Of a stretch of 64,000 nt of DNA, positions 16,730 through 25,747 are shown in pieces. The notes under the pieces were generated by a model. That model saw only the letters and a list, made by a program, of their open reading frames with translations, ran no database searches and was not told where the DNA came from. How positions within the stretch are numbered: position 1 is the stretch's first letter; each line of letters opens with the position of its first letter. The position numbers were made by a program, and so were the translations under genes. Origin of the DNA: JAUNBN01 sp036645935 (GTDB lineage Bacteria; Bacillota; Clostridia; Oscillospirales; Ruminococcaceae); assembly GCA_036645935.1 (NCBI GenBank), contig JAVXNE010000004.1:1-64000 (forward strand), given 5' to 3'.

Positions 16730-17386
16730 TTATCCCAATACAAACTCCGCTATCTCCCTCGGGCTTTGCACGCCACAGACACAGGGGTATGGGGCAAACT
16801 CGTCATCCGCAGCGTAACCGCCGTAAAGCGCAGCGCAGAAATCCACGCCGGCGTTTTGTGCGCCCTCGGCGTCGTAGAACCTATCTCCGACCATTAGAAC
16901 TCTGCCGGGAGCTGTGCCGAGCACATCGAGCGCGCGTTCAATGCAGGTGGTTTTATCAGCGTGATCATCGGACGAGACAATCCCGGAAATCAGAGGGAAA
17001 TATCCCCGCATTCCGCCGTGTTCGAGAATTTTTATAATCATCTCGTTCGGCTTGCTACTCGCAATCCCGATGGTTATACCGGAGCTTTGCAGCGTGTCAA
17101 GAAGCTCTTTCACCCCATCATACAACTCGGATTTGTCGACACAAACAACGCGATAGCGGGTGCGAAAACTCTTCACTGCCCTCGCGGTTTGTTCTGCATC
17201 CAACCCGAACAACTCCCTGAAGCTCCACTCTATCGGCGGCCCTATGCACTGCTTGAATTCGTTAAGGTTGGGGTGATTCTGCTGAAAATCTTCAAGGAGA
17301 ACTTGTTGCAATGTCGCGGAGATTCCCGGAAATGTATCGTAAACCGTTCCGTCAAAATCAAAAAGCACAGCGTCATATCTTGCCAT
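16730..17386 (-). CDS. HAD-superfamily phosphatase (Gph/PpaX type)
   Basis: A 218-residue haloacid-dehalogenase-type hydrolase. Motif I is VLFDFDGTVYDT (nucleophile Asp10, general acid Asp12), motif II is GIASSKPNEM, and motifs III/IV are MVGDRFYDAEGAQNAGV. A helical C1 cap lies between motifs I and II, as in phosphoglycolate phosphatase and pyrophosphatase PpaX. Two starts nine bases apart are possible (17395 and 17386); neither has a strong ribosome site, and 17386 gives the compact HAD N-terminus. The substrate cannot be deduced. It is co-oriented with pncB but separated by about 200 bases. Confidence 0.88.
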   Translation of the reverse strand: MARYDAVLFDFDGTVYDTFPGISATLQQVLLEDFQQNHPNLNEFKQCIGPPIEWSFRELFGLDAEQTARAVKSFRTRYRVVCVDKSELYDGVKELLDTLQSSGITIGIASSKPNEMIIKILEHGGMRGYFPLISGIVSSDDHADKTTCIERALDVLGTAPGRVLMVGDRFYDAEGAQNAGVDFCAALYGGYAADDEFAPYPCVCGVQSPREIAEFVLG

Positions 17387-17481
17387 CTTTAACAACTCGT
17401 TTCTGTTTTATATTAGTCATGGGCAAAACTGACGGTTGGTTCGTTTTAAAAAAACTTGTAACCGCCTGAAAATTTTCACCC

Positions 17482-17529
17482 TGTCATCGCTACCTTGCGG
17501 AAAGATTCTCCGCTTTGCTCGGAATGACA
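17482..17529. repeat. Imperfect intergenic palindrome (TGTCAT...ATGACA)
   Basis: A 48-base segment with terminal TGTCAT/ATGACA and internal GCGGA/TCCGC arms around AAGATTC, lying between the HAD gene and pncB. The layout resembles bacterial REP/MITE-like intergenic repeats. Only one copy is visible in the window, so repeat status is a guess. Confidence 0.4.
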
Positions 17530-17588
17530 ACTTTTCGCGTTTCGCCCACGTCTGCTTAATATTTCTCTCTATCTTTGATTGTCCGTCC

Positions 17589-19016
17589 TCATCCGTTTTG
17601 CTCGAGCAGGTTCTCTTTGATCTTCCACAGCTTGGGTGAAAGATCGACATAATAGTGATGCGGGTTTTCAAAGCGCTTGACCTCGTCCCAAAGATTGTCG
17701 GTCTCTCTCGTGCAGTATTCGCGAATGGTCTGCACGTCGGGGGACTGATAGACCTGTTTTCCCTCAATGAAAACGGGCACGAGCAGCTCGCGCGCAGAAA
17801 AATCGGTTATCGTCTTGCGCTTCCACGTGTACTGCGGATCAAACAGCTCGAGCGGCTGCGAGACATCCACCGTCTCGTCATGCACCGTTATATAATCCGC
17901 TATCGCTTTCCCAGTCGCATTTTCAAAAAGCCTGAAAATCTTTTTGAAGTGAGGCGTCGTTATTTTTGCGACGTTTTCACTGATTTTAATCTTAGGTATT
18001 ATTTTGCCGGCCTCGTCCTCAACGGCAACGAGCTTATACACCCCTCCGAACACGGGGTCGCTCTTCGCCGTTATCAGCCGCTCGCCAACACCGAAGCTGT
18101 CAACCGCGCCCTTTTGCCTGATTATGTCGCGTATGATGTTTTCGTCAAGCGAGTTGCTCGCGACGATCTTGCAGTCCGGAAGTCCTGCGTCGTCGAGCAT
18201 TGTGCGAGCCCTGGTGGACAAGTAGGTGATATCTCCCGAATCGATGCGCACACTGCACTGCGTTATCCCAAATTCTTTAAATACCCTAATAGCGTTTGGC
18301 ACACCGCTTTTCAGCACATTGTACGTGTCGACGAGCAACGAAGGATTGATTGGATAGAGCTCGCAGTAAGTTTTGAATGAGGTGTACTCGTCGTCGAATA
18401 TCTGAATCCACGAGTGAGCCATCGTCCCGAGCGCCGGTATTCCGAACAATTTGTCGGAAAGGGTGCAGGAAGTGCCGCACGCACCTGCAATATACGCCGA
18501 ACGCGCGCCGATATACGCCGCGTGAGCGCCCTGAGCGCGACGAGCTCCGAATTCCATCACGGCGCGCCCCTCGGCGGCGCGCACAATGCGGCTTGCCTTG
18601 GTCGCTATCAGTGACTGGTGGTTGATCGCAACAAGCAGCAGCGTCTCAATAATTTGAGCCTGTTCCGCGTCCGCGCGCACGATGACTAACGGCTCTGTCG
18701 GAAAAACCGGCGTGCCCTCGGGCACAGCGTACACGTCACCGCGAAATTTGAAATTTCGCAGACTTTCAAGCCATCTGTCGCTGAAAATTCCTTTTCCGCG
18801 CAGGAATTCGATGTCCTCATCACTGAAATGAAGATCGTTGATTATCTCGATGACCTCCCATAAGCCCGCTGCGATGGCGAATCCGCCTTCATCGGGCACC
18901 GTGCGAAAGTAGAGATCAAAATACACCTTTCGTCCGCCGATTCCGGCAAGCATATACCCGTTTGCCATGGTGTATTCATAATAGTCGGTGAGCAGCGTGA
19001 GATTTTCTTTTTTCAT
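17589..19016 (-). CDS. pncB: Nicotinate phosphoribosyltransferase
   Basis: A 475-residue enzyme joining nicotinate and PRPP to nicotinate mononucleotide with ATP hydrolysis, the salvage entry to NAD. The ATG at 19016 is chosen because AAAGGTG lies 8-14 bases upstream, while an in-frame GTG at 19025 would overlap that site. Family marks are LLTDYYEYTMANGY at the N-terminus, EFGARRAQG (about 155) with the phosphoribosyl-binding arginines, GTMAHSW containing the conserved catalytic His, and IRIDSGDITYLS in a form reading VRIDSGDITYLS. Length fits the family. It is divergent from the V-ATPase operon, sharing about 250 bases of upstream DNA. A NiaR-type operator was not recognised. Confidence 0.95.
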   Translation of the reverse strand: MKKENLTLLTDYYEYTMANGYMLAGIGGRKVYFDLYFRTVPDEGGFAIAAGLWEVIEIINDLHFSDEDIEFLRGKGIFSDRWLESLRNFKFRGDVYAVPEGTPVFPTEPLVIVRADAEQAQIIETLLLVAINHQSLIATKASRIVRAAEGRAVMEFGARRAQGAHAAYIGARSAYIAGACGTSCTLSDKLFGIPALGTMAHSWIQIFDDEYTSFKTYCELYPINPSLLVDTYNVLKSGVPNAIRVFKEFGITQCSVRIDSGDITYLSTRARTMLDDAGLPDCKIVASNSLDENIIRDIIRQKGAVDSFGVGERLITAKSDPVFGGVYKLVAVEDEAGKIIPKIKISENVAKITTPHFKKIFRLFENATGKAIADYITVHDETVDVSQPLELFDPQYTWKRKTITDFSARELLVPVFIEGKQVYQSPDVQTIREYCTRETDNLWDEVKRFENPHHYYVDLSPKLWKIKENLLEQNG

Positions 19017-19273
19017 GATAGTCACACCTTTATATTTCGTTCATTTTGACCGCAGATTAGCTGCTAAAATTATCCCACATACGCCGCACTTTTGCAACAT
19101 GTCAAGATTTCGTTATTTTTTTATCATAATTTTCAATTATCACTGTACACCGCCTGTATTTTATGTTAACATTGGTGACGTATTCTGCTTTTATAACAAT
19201 AAAACTGTGGTTGTGCTCCAAACTCAACTTAAGTTGTCTGTTCGCGAGCACCGCGCAGCCGGGGGTTAACAGC

Positions 19274-19582
19274 ATGAACATACTCGACCAAATCAAGGAT
19301 TGCGAGCGTGAAGCGGCACAGCTGCGCGCGGAATCCGCAGCAACTGCACGCGACTGCGTTCGTGTCGGCGAACGGGAAGCCGAAGAGCTTGCCAAAAAAA
19401 CCATAAACGCCGCAAAGAATGCGGCGGAACTCACACTTGAAAAAGCACGCGCTGCCTCGGAAGCGAAAGCTGCGGAATTCATCGCTCAGGGCGCCCAGAA
19501 TGACGAAAAGCTCGTCGCGGCTGCTGCGGCAGGACTTGAAAAAGCAGTGTGCTTCATCTGCGAAGAGGTGCGTGGCTTATGA
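19274..19582 (+). CDS. V-type ATPase peripheral stalk subunit (H/G-like)
   Basis: A 102-residue Ala/Glu/Lys-rich helical protein (INAAKNAAELTLEKARAASE) with coiled-coil character throughout. The ATG at 19274 has GGGGG 10 bases upstream. It is first in the V-ATPase operon, where archaeal and Firmicute operons usually place AhaH/NtpF-like subunit G/H, the partner of subunit E in the peripheral stalks. Its last codons overlap the start of subunit I by 4 bases (ATGA). Sequence is low-complexity, so the call rests on position, length and helical composition. Confidence 0.8.
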   Translation: MNILDQIKDCEREAAQLRAESAATARDCVRVGEREAEELAKKTINAAKNAAELTLEKARAASEAKAAEFIAQGAQNDEKLVAAAAAGLEKAVCFICEEVRGL

Positions 19583-21447
19583 TTCTTCCCATGAAAAAAG
19601 CGACGATTTTCGCCCTGCGCAGTGACAGGGACGCCCTGCTGCTCGCATTGCAGCGCTCGTCGGTTATCATGGTGACCGAGAACGACGGGAGCGTGTGTGA
19701 CGAACGTGCCGACATAACTGCGGGCAATGTTCAGAGCACGCGCGAGGCGCTGTCATTCATGGGCAGATATCGCGAAAAAGCAAGTTTCTTCTCCAGCGCA
19801 CCATCTGTGGATTTTGACGACCTCGTCTGTGAAAAGCAGGAGGGCGCTAAACTGGCAGCGCGTGTTGCCGAGATTGAAAATGAAATGGCCGCGCTGAACT
19901 CCGAGATTTCGGCAGACGAGAGCGCCCTCTCTCAGTTTGAGCCGTGGCTCGGTATGGACATCAAATTGTCCGAGCTGTGCGACACCAAAACATCGCGGGT
20001 TCACACCGGTTTTATTCCTCAGGGAAATGCCGCTCGCTTTAAAGAATTGGAAAACGACGGGGCGCATGTCGAGCTGTTCGGTTTTGCCTCAGGCTCGCTG
20101 GCCGCGCTCTTTGTGTGCCATAAATCACAGGATGAAGAACTGTCGGAATCCACCAAATCTCTTGGCTTTGTCGAAAGCGCACCTCCTTTTGCGCCCGGCA
20201 CTCCCAAACAGGAGCACGACAGAATCGTTCTTGAAATAGCTGCTGCAAACACAGCTCTCGCCGCGCTCCGCGACGAGGCAAAGGAAACAGGCGCTAAAGT
20301 TTCGTCGCTTGAACTCCTCTATGACAAGCTCAACTCTGACCTCGCAAGAGAGCAGACGCCATATTCTCAAACCGATCGCACGTTTTACATCGTTGGCTGG
20401 GTGCTCGCAGAGCGCGAGGACGAGCTAAGCGAGATAATCAACGAAGCGACTGCTATCTACGATCTCGTGCTCGAAGACCCCCCTGAGGGAGAAGAGCCTC
20501 CCACCATGACGCGCAATAACAAGTTTGTGACGCCGTTTGAAACGCTGACTGACATGTTCAGCCGACCCAACCCGGCGGACGGAATCGATCCCAACCCTGC
20601 AATGGCGCCCTGGTACTGGATCATATTCGGTATGATGATGGCCGACGCGGGCTACGGCGTCATGATGGCGATACTCTTTACCCTTTTCAGAAAGTTTAAA
20701 AAACCGAGAGGTGAATTTGGAAAGCTTATAACCGTGCTGCAGTTTGCCAGTGTCACCACCACGTTTTGGGGGGTGATGTTCGGCAGTTACTTCGGCGCAG
20801 AATGGCTTCCGCCCGTACTTTTCACCCCGCTTTACAGCCCGATGAGCATGATGATTATGTGCTTTGTTCTCGGTGCTGCACATATTTCCTGTGGGCTTAT
20901 AATAAAGGCAATCGAGCTGATCAAGCACGGTGAATGGCAGCTCGCGCTCGGGCAGTGTTTCGGCTGGATAATCGTCTTCCTCGGAATCGGAATGCTCGCT
21001 GTGCCCCTAACCTCGGGTTTTGCGAAATGGATAGCAATCGGCGGAGTGGTTCTGATAATTCTCTTTTCAAAAAGCGGTGCAAAGAATATTTTCGCGCGGT
21101 TCGGCGGCGGCATATTTTCGCTCTACGATATAACGGGTTACATGAGCGACATCCTGTCCTACTCCCGCATTCTTGCCCTCATGCTGAGTTCAGGTGTTGT
21201 CGCGATGGTCATGAACCTGCTCGCGGGGATGGTTCAGGGCTCGGTGATCGGATTTTTCTTCTCGATCCTGATATACATTGTGGGTCACGTTTTCAACCTC
21301 GCGATGGGACTGCTCTCCGCGTACGTTCACGCAAGCCGTCTGCAATATATTGAATTTTTCGGCAAATTCTACGACGGCGGGGGCTACGCCTTCCGTCCGC
21401 TCGCTCCAGACACGCGCTATACCGTCGTAAAGACGGAGCAACCATAG
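19579..21447 (+). CDS. ntpI: V-type ATP synthase subunit I
   Basis: A 622-residue subunit a/I homologue. The N-terminal half (about 1-320) is soluble, with two long helical stretches that form the arm contacting the EG stalks. The C-terminal half (about 330-622) has seven or eight membrane helices, beginning at PWYWIIFGMMMADAGYGVMM. It contains the ion half-channel and the conserved arginine helix, likely DILSYSRILALMLSSGV, facing the K ring. Translation is coupled to the preceding gene (ATGA overlap). Length is as expected (NtpI of E. hirae is about 660). It works as the stator of the rotary ATPase. Confidence 0.95.
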   Translation: MILPMKKATIFALRSDRDALLLALQRSSVIMVTENDGSVCDERADITAGNVQSTREALSFMGRYREKASFFSSAPSVDFDDLVCEKQEGAKLAARVAEIENEMAALNSEISADESALSQFEPWLGMDIKLSELCDTKTSRVHTGFIPQGNAARFKELENDGAHVELFGFASGSLAALFVCHKSQDEELSESTKSLGFVESAPPFAPGTPKQEHDRIVLEIAAANTALAALRDEAKETGAKVSSLELLYDKLNSDLAREQTPYSQTDRTFYIVGWVLAEREDELSEIINEATAIYDLVLEDPPEGEEPPTMTRNNKFVTPFETLTDMFSRPNPADGIDPNPAMAPWYWIIFGMMMADAGYGVMMAILFTLFRKFKKPRGEFGKLITVLQFASVTTTFWGVMFGSYFGAEWLPPVLFTPLYSPMSMMIMCFVLGAAHISCGLIIKAIELIKHGEWQLALGQCFGWIIVFLGIGMLAVPLTSGFAKWIAIGGVVLIILFSKSGAKNIFARFGGGIFSLYDITGYMSDILSYSRILALMLSSGVVAMVMNLLAGMVQGSVIGFFFSILIYIVGHVFNLAMGLLSAYVHASRLQYIEFFGKFYDGGGYAFRPLAPDTRYTVVKTEQP

Positions 21448-21506
21448 CCCGACCTGTTCACAAACGGCATTAATGTGCCAACATAAATAACGGAGGAATC
21501 TCAACA

Positions 21507-21980
21507 ATGTCAATGTCACTTGGTCTGATTTTTGCTCTCTCGGGCGCGGCGCTCGCCGTCATTCTTCCCGGCATCGGCTCGGCATACGGAGTTCGCATCG
21601 GCGGTCAGGCTGCCGCAGGCGTCGTCTCGGAAGATCCCGATCTCTTTGGCAAGCTGCTCGTCATACAGGCGCTCCCCGGAACACAGGGCATCTACGGCTT
21701 CCTCACCGGAGTCATGGTTATGCTTCAGATCGGTATGCTCGGTGGAACTCCCCGCGTTCTCACGACCGGAGAGGGACTTCTCTTTTTTGCAGCCTGCATG
21801 CCAATAGCTCTGGGCGGCCTGTTCTCTGCTATATATCAGGGCAACACCGCTGTTGCCGCCATTCACATGACGGCAAAACAGCCTGAAGCCTCGGCTAAAG
21901 GCATCACGATGACCGCACTCGTCGAGACCTACGCGATACTTGCGTTGCTCACCTCGATACTTCTCATTTTCGCTCTGTAA
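21507..21980 (+). CDS. ntpK: V-type ATPase proteolipid subunit K, predicted Na+-binding
   Basis: A 157-residue fused proteolipid with four membrane helices, forming the rotor ring. GGAGG lies 11 bases before the ATG. Residues that coordinate Na+ in Enterococcus hirae NtpK (Leu61, Thr64, Gln65, Gln110, Glu139) have counterparts here: Leu56, Thr59 and Gln60 in LPGTQGIYGF, Gln111 in AIYQGN, and the essential Glu140 in ALVETYAIL. Conservation of the whole set predicts Na+ rather than H+ transport. The first hairpin lacks a carboxylate, as in other 16-kDa-type K subunits. Confidence 0.95.
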   Translation: MSMSLGLIFALSGAALAVILPGIGSAYGVRIGGQAAAGVVSEDPDLFGKLLVIQALPGTQGIYGFLTGVMVMLQIGMLGGTPRVLTTGEGLLFFAACMPIALGGLFSAIYQGNTAVAAIHMTAKQPEASAKGITMTALVETYAILALLTSILLIFAL

Positions 21981-21999
21981 TCCCGAAAGGGCTGATATT

Positions 22000-22623
22000 A
22001 TGGGTGCAAAACAGATACTTGATGCAATAATGATCGAAGCTCGCTCTGACAGCGAGCAGATAACTCAAAATGCCCAAAACACCGTTGCGGAGACACGCGA
22101 GAGAACAGTCGCCGACGCCGACGCCCGAGCTGCGAAGATTGAGATTCGCGCCAAGGCAGACGCCGAGGAGATTGAGCGCCGTCGCATGCTCACCGCGGGT
22201 ATAGAAGCACGAAAAAATACGCTTGCCGCCCGCCGCTCGCTCATCGAGCAGGCGTTTTCAGCCGCGCTTGTCAGGCTGTGTGCGTTGGATGGCGAGCCGT
22301 ATACGGAACTTGTCACAAAACTTGCGCTTGAGGCGTCCGCAACGGGCGACGAAAAACTCGTTGTTCCGCTTGATGTCCGCGAGCGCTTTGAAAAACCCTA
22401 CTGCGGCAAAACCTCGGTGCTCGACACGCTGAACAATGAGCTGAAAAAAATCGGCAAAAAGGGCGCTCTGTCTCTCGACACGCAGAGCGGTAATTTTGCC
22501 GGAGGCTTTAAGCTGGTCGGAGAATTCTCCGACGTTGACTGCTCGTTCACGTCGCTTGTTTCCGCATGGCGGGACGAGCACGAAACCGAGGTATCCTCGC
22601 TGCTGTTCGGCGCGGAGGGATGA
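22000..22623 (+). CDS. ntpE: V-type ATP synthase subunit E
   Basis: A 207-residue peripheral stalk subunit. The first 100 residues form a long Ala/Glu/Arg coiled coil (RADAEEIERRRMLTAGIEAR-like). The C-terminal globular part (about 110-207) binds the A3B3 head. AAGG lies 11-14 bases before the ATG at 22000. It pairs with the small H/G-like subunit to make the elastic stator. It follows K by 19 bases and precedes C by 3, consistent with one message. Confidence 0.9.
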   Translation: MGAKQILDAIMIEARSDSEQITQNAQNTVAETRERTVADADARAAKIEIRAKADAEEIERRRMLTAGIEARKNTLAARRSLIEQAFSAALVRLCALDGEPYTELVTKLALEASATGDEKLVVPLDVRERFEKPYCGKTSVLDTLNNELKKIGKKGALSLDTQSGNFAGGFKLVGEFSDVDCSFTSLVSAWRDEHETEVSSLLFGAEG

Positions 22624-22626
22624 AGT

Positions 22627-23607
22627 ATGCCGTCTGACAGCTATCCTTTCGCCGTCGGCCGCGTCAAGCTGCTCGAAAACGGGTTGCTCGACCGCTCAAA
22701 GCTGGCGAGGCTCAACGAGCTGACACTTCCCGAGGCCGTCAGAGCGCTTTCCGATTGGGGATATGCCGCAGATTATCCCGTCAAGAATGACATTGACGGA
22801 ATGGTGGCATTTCGCCGCCGCGAGCTGCGCTCGGTGATTGACGAAGTCACTCCGGACAAGGAGCTGACCGATCTCTTTTATCTTGAAACGGACGCGACAA
22901 ACTTTAAGCTCCTGCTCAAATACCGCATGCTCGGGGGCTATGGGTTTGACCATGCCGACCTTCAAAGCGGGCTTTTCCCGATTGATGTCGTCCGCAACTG
23001 CGTAGAAAGCCGCAACTATTCGGAACTGGGCGAACCGCTCGCCGAAAAGTTGCAGGATGCAGACGAGGCATTGAGGGTGTCTGTCAATCCTCGCACGCTC
23101 AGCGCCAATGTCGACAACGCCTTTTTCGCGTATATATTCACCGTGCTCGCGCGCAAAAAAAACAAATTTTGCACGAGCTATTTCCGCCGCAAGGTCGACT
23201 ACATCAATATAATAAGCGTTCTGCGCTCACGCGCGCTGCACTGGGACAAATCGGAATTCGAGCCGATGATCGTCCCGGGCGGAACTATCTCCCGCGAGAC
23301 GCTGCTTTATTCGGTCGAGTGCGAGCAAGAAAATCTCGCCCCGACTCTTGCGCCCAGTTGGAACGGCGAAGAGGTCGAGGAGCGCGACACCGATCAGGTT
23401 CGTGCTGCCATTGATCTGTGTCACTCGGGTTCACTCGAGGACGCGCGCGCCGCGCTCGCTGCCAAGCTCGACGATATGGCCGAGCGGCGTCGTTTCGATT
23501 CTTTTGGGATAGGACCTATAGTCTGTTTTCTGCTCGCTGGCGAGAACGAGTGCCGCGCATTGCGCGTACTGTTCGCCAAAAAGCGGGCCGCACAGCAAAA
23601 AGCATAA
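22627..23607 (+). CDS. ntpC: V-type ATP synthase subunit C
   Basis: A 326-residue, mostly helical subunit C/d homologue. It sits as a funnel-like socket between the central shaft (D/F) and the K ring. The family pattern is visible as FAVGRVKLLENGLLDRSKL at the N-terminus, and YLETDATNFKLLLKYRML plus further long amphipathic helices later. The start follows GGGATGA directly. Length and operon position (after E, before F) match NtpC. Confidence 0.92.
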   Translation: MPSDSYPFAVGRVKLLENGLLDRSKLARLNELTLPEAVRALSDWGYAADYPVKNDIDGMVAFRRRELRSVIDEVTPDKELTDLFYLETDATNFKLLLKYRMLGGYGFDHADLQSGLFPIDVVRNCVESRNYSELGEPLAEKLQDADEALRVSVNPRTLSANVDNAFFAYIFTVLARKKNKFCTSYFRRKVDYINIISVLRSRALHWDKSEFEPMIVPGGTISRETLLYSVECEQENLAPTLAPSWNGEEVEERDTDQVRAAIDLCHSGSLEDARAALAAKLDDMAERRRFDSFGIGPIVCFLLAGENECRALRVLFAKKRAAQQKA

Positions 23608-23618
23608 AGGGAGGCGAA

Positions 23619-23960
23619 ATGCCGATGGCAGAAAAGGTCAAAATAGCCGTTGTGGGCGACCGTGATTCCGTTATGCTCTGGGGCGCTCTCGGCTTCGAGA
23701 CTGCTTTCGTCAGCGACGCTGCGGAGGCTGCGGCTGCGGTGCATCGACTTGCACGTGAAGGCGCCGCGGTTATATTTATGACCGAGCCCTCAATGCAACT
23801 CGCATTAGAGGCGGTTGACAGATACCGCACGCAGGCTTTTCCGGCAATAATCCCCATACCAAACCGCGACGGTTCACTCGGTCTCGGAATGCGGGGAATT
23901 ACCGCCAACATAGAGAGGGCCATCGGGGCCGATATCCTTTTTGAGGGAGAAGGTAAATAA
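23619..23960 (+). CDS. ntpF: V-type ATP synthase subunit F
   Basis: A 113-residue CheY-like small subunit of the central shaft. The ATG at 23619 follows AGGGAGG (23608-23614). It begins with KIAVVGDRDSVMLWGALGF, the standard F-subunit first strand and loop. AVIFMTEPS and PAIIPIPNRDGSLGLGMRGI mark the remaining core and the C-terminal tail that inserts into the A3B3 head. In E. hirae nomenclature this subunit is NtpG; archaeal-style naming is F. Its stop codon overlaps the start of subunit A by one base (TAATG). Confidence 0.92.
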   Translation: MPMAEKVKIAVVGDRDSVMLWGALGFETAFVSDAAEAAAAVHRLAREGAAVIFMTEPSMQLALEAVDRYRTQAFPAIIPIPNRDGSLGLGMRGITANIERAIGADILFEGEGK

Positions 23961-25747
23961 TGGAAAATAAATCGAACAGCGCCGAAATCGTAAAAGTCGC
24001 CGGGCCGCTCATTGTGGCATCGGGCATGAAAGATTGCCAGATGTACGACGTGGTGCGTGTGAGCGACAAGCGACTCATCGGTGAGATAATTGAATTGCGC
24101 GGCGACCTTGCCTCAATTCAGGTATATGAGGAAACCGCCGGCCTCGGACCGGGCGAGCCCGTGTACACAACGGGCGAACCACTCTCGGTTGAACTTGCGC
24201 CCGGTTTGATTGGGGGCATTTTCGATGGAATTCAGCGCCCGCTCGAGACTATTTACAAGCTCGAGGGCGACCGCATAACCCGCGGAGTTGACCTGCCCAA
24301 ACTCTCGCGCACAGAAAAATGGACTTTTGTCCCTGTCGCTAAAAACGGCGACCGTCTCGTTGCCGGCGACACTCTCGGAACGGTTGAGGAGACTCCCGCC
24401 GTCACGCAAAAGATAATGCTCCCGCCCGGCCTTTCGGGAACGCTCAGAGAGATAAAGAGCGGGGAGTTCACCATTGAGGAGACAATCGCCGTCATAGAGA
24501 CCGACGACGGCAAGAATATTGAGCTACCTATGCTTCAAAAGTGGCCTGTGCGTCGAGGCCGCCCATTTGCCGAAAAACTCACTCCGGATGAGCCGATGAT
24601 AACCGGACAGCGCACGATCGACACGCTGTTTCCGATTGCCAAGGGAGGCGTCGCGGCAATCCCCGGTCCGTTCGGTTCGGGCAAGACGGTCGTTCAGCAC
24701 CAGCTCGCAAAATGGGCAGACGCCGATATAATAGTCTACGTCGGTTGCGGCGAGCGCGGCAACGAGATGACCGACGTGCTCATGGAGTTCCCCGAACTCA
24801 AAGATCCCCGCACGGGGTTACCTCTCATGAAACGCACAGTGCTCATCGCGAACACCTCCGATATGCCCGTTGCGGCGCGTGAGGCTTCAATATACACCGG
24901 AATCACAATTGCTGAATATTTCCGCGACATGGGTTACAAAGTTGCGATCATGGCCGACTCGACCTCCCGCTGGGCGGAAGCTCTCCGTGAGATGAGCGGA
25001 CGTCTCGAGGAGATGCCCGGTGAAGAGGGTTATCCCGCTTACCTCTCCTCCCGCCTTGCAGAGTTTTACGAGCGCGCGGGAAAGGTCGTCTGTGTCGGCA
25101 CAGACAAACGTCAAGGCGCGATAACCGCTATAGGCGCTGTGTCGCCCCCCGGCGGCGACACATCCGAGCCTGTTTCTCAGGGCACACTGCGCATAGTCAA
25201 GGTTTTCTGGGGCCTGTCGGCAACACTGGCATACAAGCGCCACTTCCCCGCTATTGACTGGCTGACCAGCTATTCACTTTATAAAGACACTGTCGGCGAC
25301 TACTTTGACAAGAATATCGGAGCGGATTGGTCCCATCTCGTCATTGACACGATGAACCTGCTTCAGGACGAAGCGGAGCTCGATGAGATTGTCCGCCTTG
25401 TCGGCGTCGACGCACTCGGATTCAAGGATCGCCTCAAACTTGAGAGCGCCCGCAGCATCCGCGAAGACTATCTGCACCAGATCGCGTTCAATGAAGTTGA
25501 CACCTACACCTCCCCGCAGAAGCAGTACGGAATGCTCGGCACAATCCATCGCTGGTATCAAAAAGCGTGTGAGGCGCTCGAACACGACGTTGTTTTCAGC
25601 AAGATTACCGCCATGGCTGTCATCGAGAGAATCGGGCGCATGAAGTACATTCCGGAATCCGAGTTTGAACAGAAGATAGCACAGCTCAATTCCGAAATGG
25701 ATGACGAGTTCGCCGAGCTCATGGGAGGGGAAAACGAATATGCGTAA
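23960..25747 (+). CDS. ntpA: V-type ATP synthase catalytic subunit A
   Basis: A 595-residue catalytic subunit. It starts with the beta-barrel domain (IVKVAGPLIVASGMKDCQMYDVV), has the non-homologous bulge region typical of V-type A (about 110-200), and the P-loop GPFGSGKTVVQ (about 234-244). VYVGCGERGNEM carries the catalytic Glu and Arg region, and DSTSRWAEALREMSGRLEEM the Walker B/Ser-Arg segment. A helical C-terminal domain follows. Length is standard (NtpA about 593). It hydrolyses or synthesises ATP at interfaces with subunit B. It overlaps subunit B by 8 bases. Confidence 0.97.
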   Translation: MENKSNSAEIVKVAGPLIVASGMKDCQMYDVVRVSDKRLIGEIIELRGDLASIQVYEETAGLGPGEPVYTTGEPLSVELAPGLIGGIFDGIQRPLETIYKLEGDRITRGVDLPKLSRTEKWTFVPVAKNGDRLVAGDTLGTVEETPAVTQKIMLPPGLSGTLREIKSGEFTIEETIAVIETDDGKNIELPMLQKWPVRRGRPFAEKLTPDEPMITGQRTIDTLFPIAKGGVAAIPGPFGSGKTVVQHQLAKWADADIIVYVGCGERGNEMTDVLMEFPELKDPRTGLPLMKRTVLIANTSDMPVAAREASIYTGITIAEYFRDMGYKVAIMADSTSRWAEALREMSGRLEEMPGEEGYPAYLSSRLAEFYERAGKVVCVGTDKRQGAITAIGAVSPPGGDTSEPVSQGTLRIVKVFWGLSATLAYKRHFPAIDWLTSYSLYKDTVGDYFDKNIGADWSHLVIDTMNLLQDEAELDEIVRLVGVDALGFKDRLKLESARSIREDYLHQIAFNEVDTYTSPQKQYGMLGTIHRWYQKACEALEHDVVFSKITAMAVIERIGRMKYIPESEFEQKIAQLNSEMDDEFAELMGGENEYA

